NCBI GenBank assembly: GCA_015680685.1
Contig: MNCI01015527.1
Coordinates: forward strand, 65,185-129,184
Origin: Gnetum montanum
Lineage: Eukaryota; Streptophyta; Gnetopsida; Gnetales; Gnetaceae
Direction: 5' to 3'
Length of the DNA stretch: 64,000 nt
Shown here: positions 22,356 to 34,239 of the stretch, in pieces
How positions within the stretch are numbered: the first letter of the stretch is position 1
How the letters are laid out: the number at the start of each line of letters is the position of its first letter
Program-made: the position numbers and the translations under genes
The notes under the pieces: model-generated
Told to the model about the DNA's origin: nothing
The model's input: the letters and a program-made list of their open reading frames with translations, nothing else
Database searches by the model: none

Positions 22356-23168
22356 CTATCTTTCATTCCTTCTTCCATGTCTGTGAAGTTGATCCTTATC
22401 TTTGTTTTTATCTTTATCTCCATCCTTATATCTTCCAAGTTATTTATCCTATTTTTCTCTGCCATTTTTGCTAAGTTGTTTATCATGACCCCTATCTATG
22501 GTTCTTCCTTCTAGTCTATGCTCATCCTCATTAGAGTTGGATGATGAGAAAGATGAAGAGGATGGGAAAGTGGGAGAGACATTCTAGGTTGCTCTCTTTC
22601 CATGACTCCTCTAACTATCTCTTCTTTACCTACTAAAGAACCTAGCATTGGAGGTTCTCCATGTATTGGGTTCTATTCCACCCCTTCATTGGTTACTTGC
22701 TAAGATAGAGCATAACCATGAATTGATTAATTCATTAAAATTAAATATAGAATGATGTTGGTGATGAGATCTTTTGATTAATAATCAATATCCTTCTTCT
22801 TTGATTGAAATGTCAATGGAATGACAAGATGCTTGCCCTTGCTGAATTCATGATGGATCTCCATGAAATGATCTTATGCGTTGAGCTTCTATGGGCTTGT
22901 ATGATCTAGACATGCGATTAAGCACATTGTACACATCTACAAAGAATTTCAATCCATTCTTCATTAATGCAATAGTGAGCATTGATAGAGTTACTTTGTC
23001 AAGTGGTAATATAATGTTGTCTTCCAGGTAATGCCATATTATTTGTTTATTCTAGTAAAAGGCAAAGGAAAATTCTAGATAATAGGGATTTGAATGATTG
23101 TAAATGACTTTGACTTGATAGCTTGCATTATCATTATTATTATCATGATTGGTTCTGTTATTACCCAT
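22356..23168 (-). pseudogene. gag N-terminal part of element E
   Basis: Minus-strand gag remnant with its ATG at 23168 (MGNNRTNHDNN). The block NPYYLEFSFAFY corresponds to DPYYxDFTFIF of the other Tat-like copies, and LEDNIILPLDKV corresponds to their next conserved block. Its far end (22356-22620) is the charged region where element B inserted. The rest of the gag lies at 1180-1473. Confidence 0.7.
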
Positions 23169-23325
23169 CGTAGTGTTATATCAAAAGGTGGAGAATCAAC
23201 CCTATGAGAAGCAAGCATGATTAATTAATGCATGTATTCTATAATATCATATATTTTTAAAATGATAAATCATGAAAATCTCTACATAATGATTTTGTAT
23301 AATATAAATTTCTAAACTACTAACA

Positions 23326-23348
23326 CCATCCCTTGCAACAATGCCAAA
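23326..23348 (-). other. Primer-binding site of element E
   Basis: On the minus strand TTTGGCATTGTTGCAAGGGA follows the LTR end ..CTCATCA. It is the same Tat/Athila-type site as in A, B and C, with CpG-derived changes. Confidence 0.75.
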
Positions 23349-24413
23349 TGATGAGTGATAAGTATGCCCAACATTTGACCATATGATCTACAACCATCAT
23401 GGTAGACCATGTTGTAATTGATGGATGGTACTATTATTGATGTTTAGGAAGTTAATCAATAATCATTGATTATTGTCTTTCTAGTTAGGTGGGGTGTTGG
23501 AACTCGAAATAAGGGAAACATAGGTATACTCCAAGATTTATAGAAGTTTATAACTCAGTGATGCCTAGTAGAATCGAAGCAAGCCAAGACCCTTACCACT
23601 AGGCTAACACATGCTCTACTACATATAGTTTAGCACAAAGTGTGGTGTATTATTGTGATATTACTTAGCCATGAGATTAAACTCATTAAAAGTAAAAAAA
23701 TAACTATTTAATCTATTAGACAACGATGATAATTCCTACTTACCAGACACATCTTAAACTCATGTACCTGCTAATGGGATTACCAAGCACTATGCTATTG
23801 GGCAAACAAATTGATAATACTACTAAGATTACTAAGTGATTACATGTTTACACTCAAAATTGATCGTGCTTTGTGCATGGGAAAGCAAATTATTAAGCTA
23901 AGTGCATGAAAATTAAATTGTAATTAAACTAAATCTAAACTAAGTTAAAATGTTATGTTGAAGGAAATCAATCTCAATATTTATTGTAGCTCATGAAACA
24001 TATTTAAATACATTCTACTCAAATAAGGACTCTAGAATATTTAACTCTAGGAATCACAAAATCAAATTATAAGAGCTTTTCTACCTAGTGCAGTAATGAT
24101 GCATTCAATGCAATAGCTGGAACTATTTATAAGCATCTATTATAGGTGCAACTACGCATCTATGATGTTGTAGATGCAACCATTCGAAACAGTTCATTAG
24201 AGGGTGATAAACAAAATATAACTTAGTATTGTACTTTCCAATACATGGTACATTATACATTCAATGCAATAGGTGGAACTATTTATAAGCATCTATTATA
24301 GGTGCAACTTCGCATCTATGATGTTATAGACATAGCCATTCGAAATAGTTCATTAGAAGATGATGGATGAAATATAACTTGGCATTGTACTTTCCAATCT
24401 ATAATACATGATA
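23349..24413 (-). repeat. 5' LTR of element E with duplicated promoter block
   Basis: Starts (plus strand) TGATGAGTGATAAGTATGCCCAAC, parallel to the LTRs of A and F. The outer end cannot be fixed and is given only approximately. Within it, 24102-24257 is repeated in tandem at 24258-24413 (period 156). Each copy contains a TATA-like motif on the minus strand (complement of CTATTTATA at 24123-24131 and 24279-24287). No partner LTR is seen to the left within this window. Confidence 0.65.
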
Positions 24414-24942
24414 GCATTATTAAGAAGATTAGAAATCTAAGATTTTTCATTAATGTTGATAAAGTCTAGGATATTTCTTTAAAATAGGATTGCTTAGTCC
24501 CCTAACTAAATGAATGGCAAAGTTCAAAAGGAGATACTACCTAAGGGCAAATCCATCTTATTGATAGTTAATCTCAAAACCAAAACAAAATTACATCTTA
24601 GAAGCAAAGAATATGTAATACTAATTCAGTTTAAAATTATTTTGGTACAATATTTTCATATGATTAGAAGAATGAAAGAAACAAAAATAGAGCATCTAAG
24701 ACATTTATGATTTAAATAAAAGCACAGGCTGTAGCCACACATACGGTCTGCAGCCAGAGTTGCATTGATTCAGGCGTTATGATGAAAGCAACCAGGATAA
24801 ATAATAAATGAGGAAGAATGATATACTATAGATACAGCATAAATCAGTTTTTAAAAAGTGCCACCGAAATTTATGCTACAAGATTTGAAAATATAAGTAA
24901 CTCGAAGTTCCTTTCAAAGTTACGCTTTATATATGGCATTGA
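24414..24942. other. Intergenic, 3' flank of the SUN gene
   Basis: AT-rich sequence with no recognisable gene or element. It includes the 3' untranslated region of the SUN-domain gene. The small open frame at 24510-24710 has no family features. Confidence 0.5.
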
Positions 24943-26906
24943 TTACTCATGGCCATGCACTCTCACTCTGTAAATACATGTATGAGACGCACTTCCATGA
25001 TTAGATGACACATGTAATTTAACTATATTTATTTTATGCATTGTCATTTTTTCACGGTTGAAGTTGAATGTTTGAATGCATTTTTCACCTGTGGCATCAT
25101 AACTGAATTCACCAAGTAAATCCCATGAGTTGTCCATTTCAACTGCTGAATTTGTACCATATACCTTAAATTCTTTAGGTGCACTAGAGATGTCATACGC
25201 CACACTCTGTTCAAGAAAAACAATAAGCATTATTGAAATGGATATCAACTTGGGAACCCACACTGTAACCAGCAAGAAATGAAGCCAGTGAACGTTCCAA
25301 ATATTATTCATTTGGTATGGCCTAATTCAACCTTTCAAAATTTAACTATAAGCAGAAACCAGAAATAGGTGTGACTTAAAATTCAATTAAATATGCCAAA
25401 AATGGTTGAAAACCTGATAAAAAGTCTAATTGTAAGGAATAGATTTGATACAATCTCTTACTTCATAAAAGAATCATTAAAAAAATCATTTCTAATTATG
25501 AAGCACAGAGTTGAAGTCAGATTTGCAGAGGCCAAGAGATTTCTCAGCATCAAAAAAAGAGAAGGTCCAGAGGTTTCTTGAATTATGAATCGCTAAAAGC
25601 AAAAGAACTTTAAATAAACATGATTTTGTTTACGCAGTCAATGCAGAACTGAATTTCACCCTGAAGCAAAAGCTAAAAAGGCATCGAGTGTTTATATCCA
25701 TGTATTTTGGCAAGGTAGCATTTTTCTTTTTAATTTTAATTCAACAAAATCAAACTAAGGGAAATGGGTTACCTTGGAAATATGCTCCAGAGTCAGTGCT
25801 TCAGGATAAATGAGAGCCCGCAGTCGAATTATAAGATGAACATCACTGCCTTTGAGCGGGAGACATTTTCCTGGTTCTCCAAACTTGGGTTTTAAAATCA
25901 CATCAGCCATATGCTGATGGGTGGAAGGCAGAAATCTACTGGTTGGACTGGAATTAGCTGGATCATATACTTCGGAATGGCCCAAAACCTTGCCTCCACC
26001 GCTTGCTAGAGCGTAATCCGCCTTTGCAATTCCATCAGCCGAATGCTTTTCAATCTCTGATTCAATAAGCTTAGCAATCGTAGACCGTAAATCATCCAGG
26101 GTACTGGACATTTCCTCTGCAACAACTTGCTTCTCTTCAATTACGCCAGTTTTTCTCCAATCATCTGCCATTGCAAACTCTTGGTCAGTGAACCGCTTCA
26201 AGGATTCTTCCAACTCTTCCAGGTGTTGATTCATGACAGCCAGTCTTTGGTCCACAGAAATCCTGTGTCCGTCCATCATCGTCTCAAACTCTGACTTCAA
26301 CTTGCGCATTGCCGCTGCAAATCTTGCATCCAGAGAGTCCTGTGGAAGCACTGCAACTTTTTTTTCCATTTTCTTGATGAGATCCTCCAAACGAGACTGC
26401 ATATTCTTGAATTTAATCTCTGCTTCAATATTTGGAGGCTTCCCTGGGGACGGTTCTTTCTTATCAGATAGACTGAAGTAAGCTGTTGCAGACATGATGA
26501 GAACAGCAAGGAGTGCAACCAAGATGCTGTGTGCAGGAAAACAATGGCAGCCTTCAGGACTGTCTTTTCTAGGGTTTTGAGACAATACTCTTTTGTGGGT
26601 CGGTTTCTTCTGTATTGATAAGGGGGAACATACCGACTCTGAAGACATGGAAGGCAAGGCAGAAATAGCAGTACGGGCACTTCCAGTGTGAAATGACAAG
26701 GAAGATTCATCTCTGCCAGATCCAGTGCTGGGTCTGGGTTTAGTTTTAGTTTTTCTTGCAGAGCTAACGCTGGCATCTGCTTCGGCAGGAATCAGAAACA
26801 CAGAGGGCTGGCCGTTAACTGCATCTCCTCCATTTTTATTTGGGTTTGCTGGAAGCACTCGTTTGCCAGAAATTTGTATTGTCACACCACTTGGTCTGCT
26901 TGACAT
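24943..26906 (-). CDS. SUN1/2-like: SUN-domain protein of the inner nuclear membrane (SUN1/SUN2-like), two exons
   Basis: Nuclear-envelope protein. Plant SUN proteins hold KASH partners across the perinuclear space to form the LINC complex, linking nucleus to cytoskeleton and tethering chromosomes. Exon 1 is 26906-25773 (378 codons) and exon 2 is 25206-24943 (87 codons plus TAA). The 566-bp intron has the donor CCAAG|GTAACC and the acceptor GAACAG|AGTGTG, phase 0. The 465-residue product is close to Arabidopsis SUN1/2 length. Residues 1-120 form a basic, Ser-rich nucleoplasmic tail (RKTKTKPRP, KKPTHKR). One membrane span lies at about 125-146 (ILVALLAVLIMSATAYF), a coiled coil at about 160-285, and the SUN domain at about 293-465. 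Plant signatures are ADYALASGGGKV, FGEPGKCLPLKG, SVAYDISSAPKEF and SNHGSASHTCIYRVRVHG. No disruption is visible. Confidence 0.93.
25207..25772 (-). other. Intron of the SUN-domain gene
   Basis: GT-AG intron that splits the SUN domain between EHISK and SVAYD. Open frames inside it (for example 25393-25581 plus) show no coding features. Confidence 0.9.
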
Positions 26907-27786
26907 TCTGGGTTAAGTAGTGTTATTATTCTGGCTATTTCTAGGTTGGATCATTGATGCAAATCAGTACCAGCGGCAATTGCACTGCAAAGCTAGGGCT
27001 TCTATTAAGTCTTATTGGATGGATAAATGGATGAACGCATGCAACAGCAGGCAGGCAGTGGAGAATAGAAGATAGAAGACGAGCACAAACGCTGCCTGCA
27101 TCTCTGCTAAAAAAAATGTTTTCCTAGAAATGTACGACATTGGCATCCACACAATTTTCTTTGTAACCACCGTTTAACTGCATGTTCTTTCATCTTATGA
27201 ACCAACTTTAACTTCCTCTGCTGCTCCAAAACCACTTCTCTGGATTGTCCAAATTTTTTCGATGGTTCACACTTCATAGCACAGGTGAGAAACCTAATTT
27301 TAAAGGCTGGCGCTTTCAGATCTCTAAAATTCGTTTCTAAAATTCGTTTCTTTAATAGCAGTTAATCGAGAACGATACGACGATTAAGATGGCTTCTCTG
27401 TGATGACGGCTTTACGGTATATTCTCTGTGTTTTGTTAATAAAGATTTCTTTTATTGTACAGGTAATGCAACAGTTTTAACTACATATTAGGTAACTAAT
27501 TTAAGAACTTTGTTATGTGAGAAAGCATCCCTTACAAATGTTGATTGAATACAAACTATAAAAAATGCCAGCAAAAGTGGGATCGGATTACCTTTGATAA
27601 GCTAATTTCTTGATTACACTATTTTGTTCTAAAACAAGGCAGATAAATTAAAGACGTTGAGCAAAAGAAACGTCTGGACTCTGGAATTTGGTAGTTCATA
27701 CATTCTTTGTTGAATATAAACTATCCGTAACAAGGAAAAGCATTCATTTACTGGCTGAATAACTATGTGCAGGAACTTGCAGGTTT
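26907..27786. other. Intergenic region between the reductase and SUN genes
   Basis: Holds the 3' end of the reductase transcript and the presumed promoter and 5' leader of the SUN gene, both transcribed leftward. No retroelement match and no further gene is visible. Confidence 0.6.
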
Positions 27787-29632
27787 TTAGGTGAGAGGCT
27801 GAGGTTGAGGCAGCAGGCCCCTCTCCCTGAAACTGAGGATGCAATCATCAAACATCTGTTCCAGACTCTTGAAATTTGAGAGGCCCAGCTTCATGATCTT
27901 GCTGGTATTCAGGCTGTGAACCATGTCATTCCCTTGCTCTTGGCCACATCTGTAAAACCCATAAAAGTTAAAGATCGCAATTATAGATATTAATTAAGAT
28001 ACTAGGCCTGCACCTACGTAAGTTCGGATCTTTGTTAGAATCTAATGGTCAAAAAGAGATCAGATAAGTTCATGTACGTAAAAAATAATGATGATGAATT
28101 AAGATAATGGAATATGATAAAGTTCAGGAGGTGTACATGTTAGCAATGGAGTACATGGGGTATTTCTTCTTGAGATGTTGCACTATATCTTTCCAGTGGG
28201 CTACCTCTGCAGAACATATGAATCTTCCTGACGCACTCTCATTTTCCATCACCAGAATGTGGGCACTTACCACATCATCAACGTGCACAAATCCCATCCG
28301 AGTATTTGGATACATCATTTTGTTTGACCCTTGCAATCAAATTTAAAATTCTCATTAAAAACCAAAAATTTAGAATGAACTCTTCAGCTTCAGTGAAGTG
28401 CATGCATGCTGTTAATATATGGATGCTACCCATTTTTGTTTTCCCAGTTTTCTTTGTTCCTTCAATTTCCCATGAATTTGAAATGTGAATCATGCATATT
28501 TATGGTTGAAGTTACCAGTAAGGACTGAGAGCACAATTTGGAGAGTACTGGTGGGTTCCTGTGTGAGCGGAGGGCCAACAACAAAGGTTGGATTTACCAC
28601 CACCAAATTGAGGCCATGTTCCCCTGCAAATTTCCACGCTTCCTTCTCTGCAACTGTTTTAGCATATGCATACCACAACTGCAATATCATTTGTGTTAAA
28701 TTTTTTCTTTGTTTTTGTGAAAACACCCAAACAGAAATGAAATCTAAGCCTAACCCAAGTAAAACCAATGAAAATTAATCATTTCTAACATTGAAGCGCT
28801 GACAGTAGTCAAGATTTGACCAGTGGGACTCGTCCAGGGGGGATTTAATGTCGGCATCGTAGTCATATCTTATGCACGAACTCGATGACGTCAGGATAAC
28901 CTTCTTCACCGTTTTAGAGGAGCAGCATGACTTCAGTAAATTCAGAGTCCCCTGCACCGTCGGATCTATCAGAGTTTCCTGACATGTAAAGCAATTCAAT
29001 CATGGCATATCATCCACATGGTACATTTTTTTAAAAAAAATGGTGGTATTTTCCAAGCAAAAATTTCCACTTGACAATTTACAAGAAAGGCACGAATCAG
29101 TGAAAATTAAAACTTAAAAAAAATGTTTAAAAAGGGGAAAAAAAACTTGATTGAATTAAGAAAATAATGCTGAAAAACCTTCAAGCGATCATCGTAGGGA
29201 ACTACAACAGGCGATGCAGTGTGAAACACAGCAAAACAACCCTCAACCGCAGCATCAAAGCTGTTTTCCTCTAGTAAATCTGCTTTCATTATCTTGAGCC
29301 TTTCACTGGCTCCTTCAAAATTCTTCAAATGACTGGCCCTATCTGCAAAACACTAAATTTATCTCAACATATTCATAATTATATTTAGAAACCTAGTTGA
29401 CAGTGTTTGCCTTCCTGCAACTACAATGATAATGCTAACCTGGATTTCGAACAGTGGTGGTGACGATGTATTCCTTAGCAAGAACAGCTTGGATGAGATG
29501 AGAGGCAATGAATCCTGTTCCTCCCGTGATGCAAACTCTTTTCATGTAATTTTCATGGGCCAAATGTTTCTGCCCACGACCACTACAGTTCTGCTCCATT
29601 TCCATCTCCTGTTGGACCTCTGGGCTATCCAA
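27787..29632 (-). CDS. Cinnamoyl-CoA reductase / tetraketide-pyrone-reductase-like dehydrogenase (SDR108E type), six exons
   Basis: NADPH-dependent reductase of the extended short-chain dehydrogenase group that includes CCR, DFR and the sporopollenin reductases TKPR1/2. Exons are 29632-29440, 29342-29179, 28978-28790, 28678-28516, 28329-28137 and 27949-27787. All introns are GT-AG, 97-200 bp, and all phases join cleanly. The first Met gives 354 aa. Met30 (codon starting at 29545) gives [18 protein letters not shown], 325 aa, nearer the usual start and length. Numbered from the first Met, the nucleotide-binding TGGTGFIAS is at 36-44, the catalytic serine lies in LTSSSS (149-153), and YAYAK is the YxxxK motif (185-189). 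The C-terminus [21 protein letters not shown] is typical. The CCR signature NWYCYGK is replaced by LWYAYAK, which favours a CCR-like or TKPR role over lignin CCR. The exact substrate is unresolved. The gene appears intact. Confidence 0.9.
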
Positions 29633-29667
29633 GTATGTTCGTTGAAGCAGGAGCAGCTGCAGATGGG

Positions 29668-29678
29668 TATATATATAT
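29668..29678 (-). promoter_or_regulatory. TATA box of the reductase gene
   Basis: Minus strand reads CCATATATATATACCC about 40 bases upstream of the first ATG (29632). If transcription starts about 30 bases downstream of it, the 5' leader to that ATG would be only a few bases long. That favours one of the later in-frame ATGs (29605, 29599 or 29545). Confidence 0.6.
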
Positions 29679-30637
29679 GGCGTGTTTCACAGCTGGTTTT
29701 GCAAGTGAGAATTGCTATGACTAAATTCATGCATTGGAAGAGTTCATGCATTCACGATGTTCTCTCTCAGACGGTTGCAACAAACCTTTTCCATCAATTC
29801 ATCAACTTTTTGTTGGGTTGGGATCAACAAATTCCCAATCCTCACCAACCAATTGCTTCAATTCATGGAAACTGGCTGCGTGCATAGATACAAAAATGGT
29901 CAAGAATGGTTTCTGTATTAAAGAGTGTAAAATCAGGATCGAACTTTGAATGTTCCCGTCACACTTTCATATGAATTGGACGTTGAAGGTTTTAAACTGA
30001 TTTTCAATTGAGAGTTAAACTTTTATTCCCTCGCAATGTTATGTTAAATCATATGGGCCACCCATAATCAGAATAGGCACAAGGTTTAGATTAGCGTATT
30101 GGAAATGGCATTTATAAATTTGTTTAGTGAAGTACCTTTACATTTAAACGATATCATAACGAGTCATGCAGTAATTTGTTATTCATAATATCAACAATTT
30201 TGCAAAGTGTATATGAGCCCATTGAATGATATGTGAAGATAAGTCTTTAGTTGACTTTATTTGTACTTCACTTTTTTGCAAAGTATAGCTCTAGTTTTAA
30301 TAAATTTTATTAGATATCTAAACCTTATTCTTAGATAAAAAGTAAAGATATGTTAAAGTTAATTACATGTTGACTCTATTCCTATATTCCAACCTATCTT
30401 GGGATGGGTAGTGGGTTGAAAGTTTGTGGTCTCTAGTAAATGGTTGATATATGGAAGCAACAACTTTATAATCTCCATGATCTTTCTAAATTGAAGTTTT
30501 GAATAAGCTACTTTCTTGTTTTACTTCTTGTTGTATTCTACAGCTTTCTCCTTGTGTTACTAATATTTGAACAAGTTAGTGTCATAATAAGTTGTGCATT
30601 GTTATTTATTGGCTAAGCACATAAAGTGTTACAAGGC
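29679..30637. other. Intergenic, upstream of the reductase gene
   Basis: AT-rich flank with no element match and no gene recognised. It ends at the target site of element C (AAGGC, 30633-30637). Confidence 0.5.
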
Positions 30638-31474
30638 TGATGAAACATTATTAAGACAACTATGTTGATGTATCTCTATCAATGCATCTTAGGATGCATT
30701 GACATGGGTACATTGACATTGACACAAGCATTACCCATATAAATCCATACACCTCTTGCATTTGTGACACCTTTTGATCATTCCCTCAGTTGAACTCTTG
30801 TAGTTTTCTTTGTAGAAGTTAGAATATTTTTCCGTCTGAGTGCTTGCAGCATGGATTCAAGTGTAGCATGGTATTTTATTCAAGTGCACATGTACTTGGA
30901 TACATTTACATGAATGGAAATAAAATCGAGGTTTCTTCTATCCATTACAACAGTTGGGTTAACATAACTTTACTTTCCAATAGTTTACTTTACATGCAAT
31001 TTACTTTTTTATTATTAAGTAATTAATATTATTGTTTGTAAGCAACATGAGTATGACCACTTTGAGAGGAAATATTAATGCATTGTAATCCCAGTAGTGG
31101 ATACTTGGTATACCTAGTAGTAAATACTTGGTAATCCAGTAGCATTAGTATATATTCAGGATGTGTACAAAAAGTGGCAATGGGTACTCCATGTTTAGGG
31201 TAGTTAGTTAATTTAAATATTAAACCTTTATTTACTTAATTATCTAGTAATAAAATAAAATAATAAAAATAAATATCTTAAAGCTCAACCACACTTAACG
31301 ATATGCACAGATTAATACAAGTGTTGATTGGGAAGACAACAACTAATGACTACATATTTCACTATCTAGGAATATTGGCCATGTAGGTAAATATGATCCA
31401 TGAAATTTGATTGGATTGCATATACATGCTAGTAATTTGTATGGTTGGGTGTACAGAATACTCGCTTCTAATCA
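30638..31474 (+). repeat. 5' LTR of element C
   Basis: TGATGAAACATT ... CTTCTAATCA, matching 42847-43708. A TATA box (TATAAAT, 30738-30744) lies 100 bases into the LTR in the context CCCATATAAATCC, a plausible promoter for the genomic RNA. Confidence 0.85.
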
Positions 31475-31490
31475 TTGACACCGTTGCCAT
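31475..31490 (+). other. Primer-binding site of element C
   Basis: TTGACACCGTTGCCAT directly follows the LTR and keeps the core CCGTTGCC of the Tat/Athila primer-binding site, the best preserved of the four in this window. Confidence 0.75.
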
Positions 31491-31631
31491 TGACTTAGTT
31501 TGGTTAAGTGTGCTAAGTATTAGTAGATAGTGAAATCATGCAAATTTGTTATAAGGAATAAATAACACATTATCTTTCAAACAAAATACTAATAACATTT
31601 TATCAAGACACACTCTACTAAAGTAACTAAG

Positions 31632-34150
31632 ATGGCTTCTTCTCATAGAAATGATTCATTGCCACCTATCGATGACTCCAACCAGTAGCATGATAGAACT
31701 AAAAGGACTACTAATGAGAAACCTTAATAACTGAAAGTAGTCTATGCACATCTAGATCCCTACTATATTGACTTCACTTTCATCTTCAGTAGGATGAACA
31801 ACCATGCTAGAGAGATTTGGAGGGAACATTTTGTTACCTCTTGATCATTCTATTTCCTCAATACTCATGACAAATCTCATGAAATAGTGACTTGGATTAG
31901 TATGCCTAGATTATGATGTAATAGTCTACCTCTCTAAAGACTATCAACCAACATATGCCTAGCTTAGGAAAGATCAACATATGGAGACATGCTATGAAGC
32001 CTCCAAGGGGAAAATGGCCCTAATATCATTGCATCTGCAATCATAGAAGGATGGTCTTGAATTTCTATTAGGCCAATCTCAACATCAAGATCCTTCTCCT
32101 TTTGGTGAGGAAGACACACTTCACTAATGGTTATAATCAACCTCAGTGGATAACTAGGGATAAGGAAGAACAAGGTGCAAAACCATGAGAACCTCAAGAC
32201 AAAGGTCTCTGAAGCATTCATCAAAAGAAAAAGAACAATCAAAGGATCAAAAGAAAATGACCAGGAGATACCACTCTCTTAGTCCTTCATCTTCACCATC
32301 TTCTTCATTGTCAAAATTTCACAAGAGGGATCATGGTTGATACTAAAAGAGGAAAGATTAGGATCGAGATGGAGATGACTAAAGATTCCATTGTAGTGAT
32401 GGAAAAAGAGAGCATAGTTAATTACAAGAAGAAGGGGAGCACCATTACAAATGAAGGCATAGCAGGTCACATCATAGGAGACATGACCATGGATATAATG
32501 ACTGTGATTAATCACTACTAGCTACAAGAAGCATGATTAATATTTTAAAAGTAGTTCAAATCCCTACTAGGCATTAAAGATATAGTAGAATCAAATAGTA
32601 TGACATGAATAATATCCCTAAATTTGAAGTACAATATAATGCTAATCTATAGCATCATTTATAGGCCTTCGATTATGCCTATGCCTTGTAGAACATTGAA
32701 AATGAGTGGAAAAAAACTGAAGCTATTCCATATGACACTTATCAAATAAGCTAAAAGTTAGTACTAGTCCTTGGAACTAGAATCTATTCACAGATGAAGC
32801 ACAATGATAGATCTATTTAATGATAAGTATCAAACATACTCAAGGATGTGTAACTTGAGAAAAAAAATTCAAGGGTGGAAATAAGGCAATCATGAATCCC
32901 TTGATGTAGCTCTAGGTAGGTATTACTCTCTTTTGTAGTGCTGCCTAAACCATGGATTTTCTCAAAGGGAACAACTTCGTAACATAATATATGGGTTCCA
33001 AAAAAAACTAGAGAAACTCTTGGGGTTTATGTCTAAGGGAGAATTTTTAGAAATGATGATCCATCAAATCCAAAGGCTCATCAAACAAGTGGCCAAGGAA
33101 GAAGGATGTATAAAAAAATGGAAAATTGCAAAGTATAAAAAGGGAGGTGCATTTCTATGATTCTAAGGAGGAAGTGCCACTAGATGAATATAAAGGAAAA
33201 CCTTACCAATCCAAAAATCTATAATATCAATATTGTCTATGGTAGATAAAATTTGGGAGTTCTTAGATGAGAAGTTCCAAAGTGCTCTAAAAATTATGGA
33301 GAAGAAGACATCGTAGGGAAATCGAGATAGGGATAGAAGAAGGAGAAAAGATACATGTATGAACTATTATCATTAGAAAGGTAAGGCTACAACAATGAAT
33401 GAGGTTCTAGATTCTGAAATAGATGAAGGAGGATATGACATATGCCAATATGAACATCCCAATGGATGTTGTCCTATAGTGTTACATTTACAAGAATCTC
33501 GGATGTATGCTTTAAATCCAAAATTGACAAAAGACAACCATTTAGGAGATTGCCTTCTCCACAAGGCCATTATTGATGGCAATTCCACTCACCACAATAC
33601 TATCCAAGTGGAGCACCACCTCAACCTTAGGAACATAATTAGCAATGACAAAACCCACAATCATGGGGGATTCACAACCAAGGTATTTGTATCCTTACCA
33701 TCAAGCAGATTCATATGGTTATTATGTTCAACAACCTATATCTCCTCATGGCTCTACAAGCCATACTTCCTTCTCCCATTACTATTATTTTTCAAACTAT
33801 CACAAAACACCTACTCCACAAGCTTAATTTTCGTCTGCTTATCCTCCTCATTATCCACCATCTCACTCTACATCTCCTAATACCACTCCTTTTTTACTTT
33901 AATTGTTTATGCAAGGAGAAATTTCACCACACCCTTAACAATGCAATGCAATGAGGGTTGTAAACTTATAATAGGATAACGGTCCAAGTGGTTTTGAGCA
34001 TAAGCCTAAAAAAAGGTCATTCTTCATACCCAAAAGTTCACTGAAATCCTCACAAACATCTATGGCTATCAATCCTTCTCCCACTACTTTTAAAACTACC
34101 AATGAGTTGCCTTCAAACCAAAGATCCCAAAACATTCATACTATCATGTT
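31632..34150 (+). pseudogene. gag of element C (broken)
   Basis: Starts ATG 31632 (MASSHRNDSLPPIDDSNQ). DPYYIDFTFIF follows in the same position as in B. The charged K/R/D region lies at about 32210-32520. The core (FNDKYQTYS near 32817) resembles A and B. The stretch 33395-33600 carries CQYEHPNGC and ESRMYALNPKLTKD, matching the Cys/His cluster region of B (CYYEHPKG, YALNPRF). A Q/Y/P-rich linker follows to about 34000. There are numerous stops. Confidence 0.75.
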
Positions 34151-34239
34151 GCCTCATGTAGTTACAAATTGGATCAAGGAAAGACACCTTTCTAGGAAAA
34201 GATCTAATCTTAGGAGTTCCTTAATTTACAAGAAATAAT

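Noticed and set aside
24510-24710. Frame of 66 residues in the 3' flank of the SUN gene
   Set aside because: No recognisable motif, lysine- and isoleucine-rich as expected from composition.
26233-26916. Open frames on the plus strand and in a second minus frame over the SUN gene exon
   Set aside because: They are shadows of the real SUN reading frame, which has the membrane span, coiled coil, SUN domain and correct splice sites.
29426-29949. A 153-residue plus-strand frame over exon 1 of the reductase gene
   Set aside because: Antisense to a clear exon and its TATA box; no family features.
33373-33954. Several plus and minus frames of 60-160 residues in 33373-33954
   Set aside because: They are pieces or antisense of the gag region of element C; the second half of the 161-residue plus frame is low-complexity and out of frame with gag.
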